DNA from: Eucalyptus grandis
Taxonomy: Eukaryota; Streptophyta; Magnoliopsida; Myrtales; Myrtaceae
Direction of reading: 5' to 3'
Assembly: GCF_016545825.1 (NCBI RefSeq)
Contig: NC_052619.1
Span: 70,938,115 to 71,002,114 of the forward strand
Length of the DNA: 64,000 nucleotides
In this document: one piece after another, positions 57,691 to 64,000 of the stretch
Layout of the letters: each line of letters starts with the position of its first letter
How positions within the stretch are numbered: the stretch's first letter is position 1
The notes under the pieces: model-generated
The model's input: only the letters and a program-made list of their open reading frames with translations
The model's database searches: none
What the model was told of the DNA's origin: nothing
Position numbers and translations under genes: made by a program

Positions 57691-59012
57691 CTAGCTCCGA
57701 ATCGTTTGGAGTAATAGACAAAGGAATGCGTGGAAAGCAATGATGTTGCTCTCTTGTTCAAGGTCCCTCTTTCACTCTGCGAATCTGATTTCCGGGATCG
57801 AATAGGGGAGTATGGCCTCGGTATTTCTCCTTCCTCGACTGCTTCGTCTTCTCGCTCAAAATGGAAGAACGAGTTTTTCGCTGAATGTCTTGGATCGCGC
57901 ACAACGAAGCCAAGCGGAGTCAAGGACTCGAATTGCCTCAGACAAATCGCGCAAGGTGCGGAGCTTGGCAAGCTCGACTCGCTCTATATTTTGTTTATTC
58001 CTCTTCATTCCAAGTCTCCAGCGAAGAAGAAAAAGGAGAAGAGAAAGAATGGCACGTAAGACTCAAAATTTGTTCCTTTTCCCACTTTGGACATGATTTT
58101 TTTTTTTAATAAAGCCACCTCAAACTCAAATATTATTTTAAAAAGTCACGTAAGATGAAGAATAGACACTCTAGTAAATGATTTTTCACTAATGTGGCAC
58201 TGAAGTGTTCGAAAAAAAAAAATTAGCACTTAAGTAAGCGCCGTATGAAAATTATGGCACTCATGGTGTTCTTATTTTTCCATGGCCTCGGTTATACCTT
58301 TTCACTTACTTTTTATGACTACCTGCTCATCACCCTCAAGCCGACCCGACTACTTTTATAGCGGGATGTTTATTGGCTAGAATGATTATATTAGGAAAAT
58401 GGTCAAAATTGTAGGATTAAATTGACTAAATTGAAAAGTTTAGTACCAAATTTGTCGCTATACAATAAGTTTAAGACTTTTTGAACAATTTTCTCTCTCG
58501 TGAGATTTGTTGCGATGCAAATGACTCTTATGGAGTTTAAATTCGTAAAATCTATGAAGGGGATATTTTGAAAAAAAAATACAGAAAGTCAACAAATTAA
58601 TTTTGTTCAATAGTAAAGTGAAATTTGCAAATCAATAAACTAGTAATATGTTTTTGCAATAATTAAATAAAAGTAACTTTTTTTGGTCGAAAAATAAAAG
58701 TGACTTTCATTTCCTACAAAAATTATTATTTTTACATGTGTTGAGTAGCATTTCTATAGCAAAGTTTTTTTTTTCTTTCATGGCAAATAAAGATTATATC
58801 CTTAATTTTTTTTTTGTCGATCCTATTTTATTCCTACTCTAACTCTCACTCTTAGACTTTTGCCATACTTTCTTGTAGGACGTGGAAGTCGAAACATACA
58901 CTTGAAACTAAATTGTTTTACCTTAACCATCTCTCCCTTTCATATTGGAAGGGTGGCCACTGGGGCAAACCTCAGTGGTTAGATTATATCCTTAATTGAA
59001 CAAGTACACAAA
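57691..59012. other. Spacer, AT-rich
   Basis: No supported gene. Overlapping frames near 57612-58109 on both strands have no motif I recognise. A fragment of the foldback family lies at 58383-58495. Confidence 0.4.
58383..58495. mobile_element. Fragment of the foldback MITE family
   Basis: Words GGATTAAATTGACTAAATTG and ACAATAAGTTTAAGACTTTT followed by GAACAATTTTCTC match the right arm of the element at 52159-52799 and the fragment at 43725-43856. Confidence 0.55.
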
Positions 59013-59599
59013 TGTGACACCCCTCGACGGCCCCCGATCCGATTTGGGTCGCCACAGTTTGCTTACCATTTACTTTCCTAATAACATGTCACTCTGATAC
59101 CATTTCAATTGCAGCGGGTCCATACAACCATGGGGGTTTACACATTTTTTTTTGATAGGTCCCTTACGCAATTCATATACGAAAGCACATCTAGCAAACT
59201 CCCTTCCCATGTTTAGAAAACGATGCACACCTACTAAACATCTTATATAAGTTAAAGCCGTACACTTTTATTTACATAAAGCAGATGGACATCTTTAATC
59301 GGTACATCAAAATGCCATAGTTCCCTATACATGGCTATACTTCAAAAGATGACCGACATCTCTTCCCACAATCGCATGCTTAAGGTCCATCATCCAGTGT
59401 TGACGTCCAAAGGTTCCCTCCTTTGCTATCCTTCTCCTCGCAGTCATATCCAACCGCTCAAACCATCTACTAATCTGAAATGTTGGTTCCCAGAAGGGGT
59501 TAGTACAACCACTCAGCAGGTAAAGGAATCTAATAACCACTCAATGCATCATACAAGTCATACATGCATTGCAGGCATTACTTACCTTGAAGCCATGCA

Positions 59600-60010
59600 T
59601 ATACTATCATGCCTCATCACCACAATCATAACACATACATGTGTATCATTATGTCATATTCATATCATCGTCATCATGACATTATTATATCACACTCATG
59701 TCATCATCATCATGTACATGACACCATCATACCATACACATGTCGTCATCATCATGACATCATCATATTACACATGTTATCATCATCATCATGACATCAT
59801 CATATCACACATGTCATCATCATCATATTATACACATGTCATCATCATCATGACATCATCATATCACAACATATATGCATGTCATCATGCCATATCATAT
59901 ATCATCATCATTATCATCATCATGCATATCATGCCATGGGTGATCATCATTATTTCTCATCACATATCATCATCATCATGCATATCATCATACATATCAT
60001 GCCATGGTTT
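59600..60010. repeat. Imperfect CAT/ATC trinucleotide-rich tract
   Basis: About 400 bases dominated by CATCAT interspersed with ACATG and TATCA words inside the putative solo LTR. The long His/Ile-rich frame over it (59331-60518) is a by-product, not a gene. Confidence 0.85.
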
Positions 60011-60079
60011 AATTTCTACTTTTAGCTTTCAATTTGATCACCACATCACCCATTCCTCAAATCATCAATTTCATCATCC

Positions 60080-60420
60080 CCTCGGGCAAAGACCACCGAG
60101 GCTTCCGGCATTCAGCCTCCCAGGCCACCGAGCATCCGGCCCCCCACATTTTGGGCATCTCGCATCCCAACTAGCATCACGAGGCATTCCCTCTGGGCAG
60201 AAACCTCCGACAGGGCTTCCGGCATTTACACTCCCTGGCCGGGCATCTCGCACTCCAATCCTGGCATCGCGAGGCATTCCTTTCGGGCAAAGACCTCCGA
60301 CAAGGCTTCCGGAATTATGTACCGACATACCACCAGGATCCCCCCCTCCTTTGGAATTATGTACCGTATACCACCGGGCATCCCTACACTCCCGGGGAAT
60401 CTCCGGAATTACGCCACTAG
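60080..60420. repeat. Tandem repeat of about 95-110 bp
   Basis: Three units each with CGGGCAAAGACC, GGCTTCCGG and GGGCATCTCGCA-type blocks start near 60080, 60190 and 60283; the later ones are truncated and rearranged. GC-rich, inside the putative solo LTR. Confidence 0.7.
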
Positions 60421-60949
60421 GCCACCGAGCATCATCATCCACCACAACCACTTCCTCACTTATCATTATCCACATTTACCATTATTTTGATCTCAATTTA
60501 ACATGGCATATGGCGTGACATCAAACAAGTCATACTTGGCACACATGCATCACAATTCAATGTCATACATACACCAATATCTCATCATACATGCAACAAT
60601 GCATAATTATTTATTTATAAATTCAATGGAATTTATGGCCAATAAAATAATCCATTTTATTTTATTATTTTTATTTATTTATTTATAATAAATAAATATT
60701 AAATTCAATATCTATAAATTCTCAAAATTATAAAAATTCAAGCAATCATTAAACAAACCAATAGGATGACAATTTCATGCAAAATTCATGGCCACATTGA
60801 ATTTCACACAATTTCACAATTTCCACAAAACAACACATAATATTCGGATAAAACAAGAATGCACAGTTTCCGAATAAATTCGATTAAAATATACATACGG
60901 TCTCCAAAAATTACTAAAATTTTCAGAGTGATAGCCAAAACATTTTCGC

Positions 60950-61520
60950 ACAACTTTCATCAAGAACTCCAAGCCATATTATTTCTATATTATTTTATAC
61001 AACCTCACGAAGCTTCTGGATCCATTACCGCATCGTCCAGTGCACATATCACCGAACTATTGAGATTTAACCTACCTATTCTCTTTCGTTTCCTCTGAAA
61101 TTTAGATATGGTATACATCAAGGTGTCCTCTACAAGTTTCATGAAGAGATCCAAGTCAAATAACCATATTAAAGTCATAATTTAGGTCCTTGAAGTCTCG
61201 GGTATCTCGGAATACATCACCAGAATCATCATCTTCAAGATCTAGTCGATTTACTAGGATATAATTGTTAAGTTCACTTAAAATTTGAGTAAGTTGTAGT
61301 TTAATATGTCTCCTACAACTTTCATGAAGAAACCGAAGTGATATTCTCAACACAAACCAACATGCAACCACGAATCCAGCAAGAGGTCAGTAAAAACTCT
61401 CCAGATCTGAGGTCTCTGTAGAACAAGACTTTAACCCCTCAAATATCCATCATTTTTCACGAAATTTCAGTATGTTGTATTTAAATATATTAGCTACAAC
61501 TCTCATGAAGAAATCAAAGC
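60950..61520. repeat. Motif repeated every 175-185 bp
   Basis: The block ACAACTTTCATGAAGAA (with variants) followed by a CAAAGCC/CAAGTC word occurs near 60955, 61131, 61314 and 61493, giving a spacing of 176, 183 and 179 bases. The sequence between blocks is diverged, so this is an old tandem array inside the putative solo LTR. Confidence 0.65.
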
Positions 61521-61880
61521 CAAAATCGGACTCTAAACACACATGCAAGCTCAAACAAGTTTCTGACTCACACGGTCCGAACACAAACAGCCACACCATC
61601 CACACACAACTCATCCATGCTTCGGTTTTTCTCATCTAACATCCAAAAATTCAACATGCAAACAACACACAAGCATGCAAGAGAAGCTAGAGGACTCCCA
61701 CTTGCCTCTAGACCACACGAACGGCGGCACACTGGTGACAAACACAGCGGACGGACGGCGACGGGCGAGCTCCTCCTCTCTCGGCTTCCCTCTTCTCTCT
61801 CGCAACTCACTCTCTCTCACTTGGCTTGGCCGAATGCCACTCTCTCTCTCTCTCCCTTTCTCTCTCTCTTTTTGGATGGC

Positions 61881-61888
61881 TTATATAT
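61881..61888 (-). promoter_or_regulatory. TATA box of the LTR promoter (minus strand)
   Basis: Minus strand reads ATATATAA followed by GCC; downstream on that strand come GA-rich repeats. This fits an LTR U3/R promoter and sets the element's orientation. Confidence 0.5.
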
Positions 61889-62383
61889 TGCATGTACCCC
61901 CTCTTTGCATGGGGGACACTTGTCCCTAAGAAGGAGACAAGTGTCTCCTTGGTTGAAGACACTTGGAGGCCATGCGGCTACTCCTCCTCCCCCTTCATGC
62001 ACCGACGGCCCAATGGGCTTCATGGGCCGGGCTTATGGCCCACTTTAGGCCCATCTCACTTGGGCCTAAAGCCCAAACTTAAATAGCCCAAAATAAGTCC
62101 ATTTCACTTTTAATAATTTACCTTAAATCCCCATTTATATAAATACTAAATTACGATTTCATATGGCCATAAAACTTGAAATCATAAATCCATAAATTCC
62201 AATTTATAAAACACATGGCCAATGATAGGATTTTCTTTCCTACCAAATAATTATCCATTAAAAGCTTGGCCATAAATCTTATTACAAATTATGGATTAAA
62301 TGGCCATAATTTGATGGTACTTCCATCACCTATTCATAGAATTTAATATAGCTAGAGGTCGTTAAGAATTTTGGGATGCCACA

Positions 62384-63344
62384 ACAAATGATATAGATAT
62401 ATGAGTGAAGGGGTCTTGAAACAAAAAGTATCAACATGAAGTGGAAGCCTAAGAGGCCTAAATTGACAACCTTATAGAAGCAAAGGCCATGTAGGCCCAA
62501 TCAACAATAATCCCAACGACTCAAATCATGGCATGCTATAGTGTGACATTCAGAAGATTCCTACCTTATAAATATGTAGAGATTTGGTTGCAACGAATTA
62601 ATATGACTGTTTGAGCGATGTGTTAGAAATTTACTAAATTAATTGTTTACTTATGTTAGGAAAGTTTTAGTAAGTATTTTGACAAGTCCAAAATATTTGT
62701 GGATTTATTAATATTTAGAACGGACACTAGCTTTCATATTAATGTACCAATTCCCTTGAATTCTTAGCATTTCAACTGAAGAGGTTATTTTGGAATGTTG
62801 TTCTCTTGGCTCATTTTCCATCGGCAAGTCTCCGTTTAAAGATTGCCTTTCTAGCTTGCCTCCATAAGCAAGTTGAAACATTGAACTAAATCTTTATTGA
62901 TGCCATGCCTACTTCATCTATGTTAACTTCTACTTCATTTATGCAAGGGGTGACTTATACACTTACTTGGCCAACCATCAGCAAGTTGAAACATTGAACT
63001 AAACCTTTATTGATGCCATGCCTACTTCATCTATGTTAACTTCTACTTCATTAATGCAAGGAGTGACTTATACACTTACTTGGCCAAAGGAGATGAATCC
63101 CTCATAAATACTTCTTCTCTTGGCTTATGAGATTATGTCACACGCCTAAGCTACTCATGTAGGGGCTACATAAACTCTTTTAATTGGAACAATAAGCCTC
63201 TCCACTTTGATTCAATGATTTCACCTTGTGAGTTCTTTAACCATGGTTAACCACCTCCTCTTGCATTCTTGGTTATGGCCATATATATAATTAAAGAGGG
63301 AGACAATTCCCAAGACAAAGCCCCACTTACAAATGCGATCATGC
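62384..63344. other. Spacer right of the solo LTR
   Basis: AT-rich and without a supported gene. It contains the 113-bp tandem pair listed separately. Confidence 0.45.
62868..63088. repeat. 113-bp tandem duplication
   Basis: Two units starting GCAAGTTGAAACATTGAACT at 62868 and 62981; only a few substitutions separate them. Non-coding. Confidence 0.9.
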
Positions 63345-64000
63345 AGAAACAAGTTTCTTTCACTTAATATTCTATGAGTGTTTATTACCTTCCTCGGTTA
63401 CTTGCAACTCACAAGTTCTCTTCTTGTTACTAATCCTTTAGATAATTTTTCATGAGCCAAATTGTTTTGCCTTTTTACTCGGTCTCACTTTATCAAGACA
63501 AGTATACCACAATTATCATAATGATTCGCTCACTTGAGTCTCGTTACTTTTTTTCGATTACTTAAGTTTCACATTTATGAAAGTCATTCATTTAAGTGTC
63601 ATTGCCATTTGTGTGGCGAAAAAAATATGACGAGACATTAATTTATTATAAATTGGCTTACATGGTTAGTAAAAAATGTCTAATCAATAAAAATTATAAA
63701 TTGGCTTATGTTGTTTGCTAGAAACGTCTAATCAATAAAAACCACATGAAATGACATTGTTTGGACCCTATCAATGGAGAGAGAGAGAGAGAGAGGTCAT
63801 AGATGAACTACTGCACCGAGTAGTTCCCCTTTTATACTTAAGCCCCACATGATATGCACTCGTCTCTATGAGGAATGCCATGCTTTCTCATGGTTCTTGG
63901 CATGGAACGCTCCTCTTTTCTTCTTGGCACTTCCCCTTTTTATACTTAAGCCCCATTCCCAAATTGTGAAAGGTCCTCATTCCCTTAATTTTGGGTAGTT
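63345..64000. repeat. Non-coding duplicated block, right copy (empty MITE site)
   Basis: Partner of 56310-57690 without the MITE; the block continues past the window end. It includes a GA run at 63775-63796 and an internal duplication of TTTTTATACTTAAGCCCCA (63830 and 63936). Confidence 0.8.

Larger units (their letters stand above)
59013..62383 (-). mobile_element. Putative 3371-bp solo LTR of a retrotransposon
   Basis: Starts TGTGACACCCC and ends GGGATGCCACA, i.e. TG..CA ends with imperfect inverted repeats, and is flanked by a perfect 5-bp duplication ACAAA (59008-59012 and 62384-62388). It has no gag/pol frame. The right part has a minus-strand TATA box with a downstream GA/CT-rich stretch, as expected of the U3/R part of an LTR read on the minus strand; the left end then carries the LTR 3' terminus. 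Near 59092 is TCACTCTGATACCA, which resembles an inverted Met-tRNA primer site and may be a nested relic. A complete non-autonomous element with very short LTRs is the alternative. Confidence 0.65.

Noticed and set aside
57612..58109. Possible small gene with Arg-rich products
   Set aside because: Frames on both strands overlap, neither has a known motif, and part of the interval belongs to the duplicated non-coding block.
59331..60518. A 395-codon open frame
   Set aside because: It is the translation of the CAT/ATC microsatellite and the GC-rich tandem repeat inside the putative LTR; composition is His/Ile/Ser repeats and no domain is present.

Overview
This is a stretch of plant nuclear genome. 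Its genes carry short GT..AG introns, CT/GA microsatellites in their leaders, LTR/TRIM and MITE debris, and proteins whose closest remembered relatives are Arabidopsis ones. A woody eudicot is likely. A foldback MITE with a very GC-rich core and the lineage-specific tandem duplications make me think of Myrtaceae (Eucalyptus type), but that is inference. No operons, CRISPR arrays, rRNA or convincing tRNA genes are visible.

Layout, left to right. (1) 2-4775 (+): eleven exons of a MAP kinase kinase kinase of the MAPKKK3 type; its 5' end is outside the window. (2) 6397-8961 (+): an SNM1/Apollo-type metallo-beta-lactamase DNA-repair nuclease. (3) 10061-13212 (+): the plastid ABC ATPase ABCI10, with a TRIM-like retroelement and 132-bp tandem repeats in intron 3. 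(4) 16929-22444 (+): the Golgi GDP-sugar transporter GONST1, with a 5'-leader intron. (5) 23827-28573 (-): a DA1-like UIM-LIM-metallopeptidase (copy A), convergent with GONST1. (6) 31.9-42.4 kb: a decayed tandem copy of about 10.4 kb (19.9-30.2 kb), holding a 3' fragment of GONST1 (pseudogene) split by a 243-bp solo LTR, and DA1-like copy B, whose 5' half is broken. (7) 42785-43690 (+): a pyruvate decarboxylase pseudogene. (8) 44450-49525 (-): DA1-like copy C, the best preserved of the three, with an exact 60-bp in-frame tandem repeat. (9) 50-53.6 kb: non-coding sequence with a 641-bp foldback element. (10) 53633-54432 (+, broken) and 55297-56244 (+, intact): two single-exon genes for a plant-specific multi-pass membrane protein. 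(11) 56.3-64 kb: two copies of a non-coding block, one holding a 765-bp MITE with the empty site visible in the other, and between them a putative 3371-bp solo LTR with a 5-bp target-site duplication.

The genes do not form a pathway. The story of the window is local tandem duplication followed by divergence: three DA1-like copies at different stages of decay, one intact and one truncated sugar transporter, an intact/broken pair of membrane-protein genes, and mobile elements that can be ordered relative to the duplications. I found no convincing undescribed molecular system. The observations most worth checking are the DA1-like cluster, the apparent frame breaks in MAPKKK3 exon 1 and at SNM1-like intron 3, and the possible internal translation start that would rescue DA1-like copy B. 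All family calls rest on motifs and remembered homologues; no alignment or database search was run.
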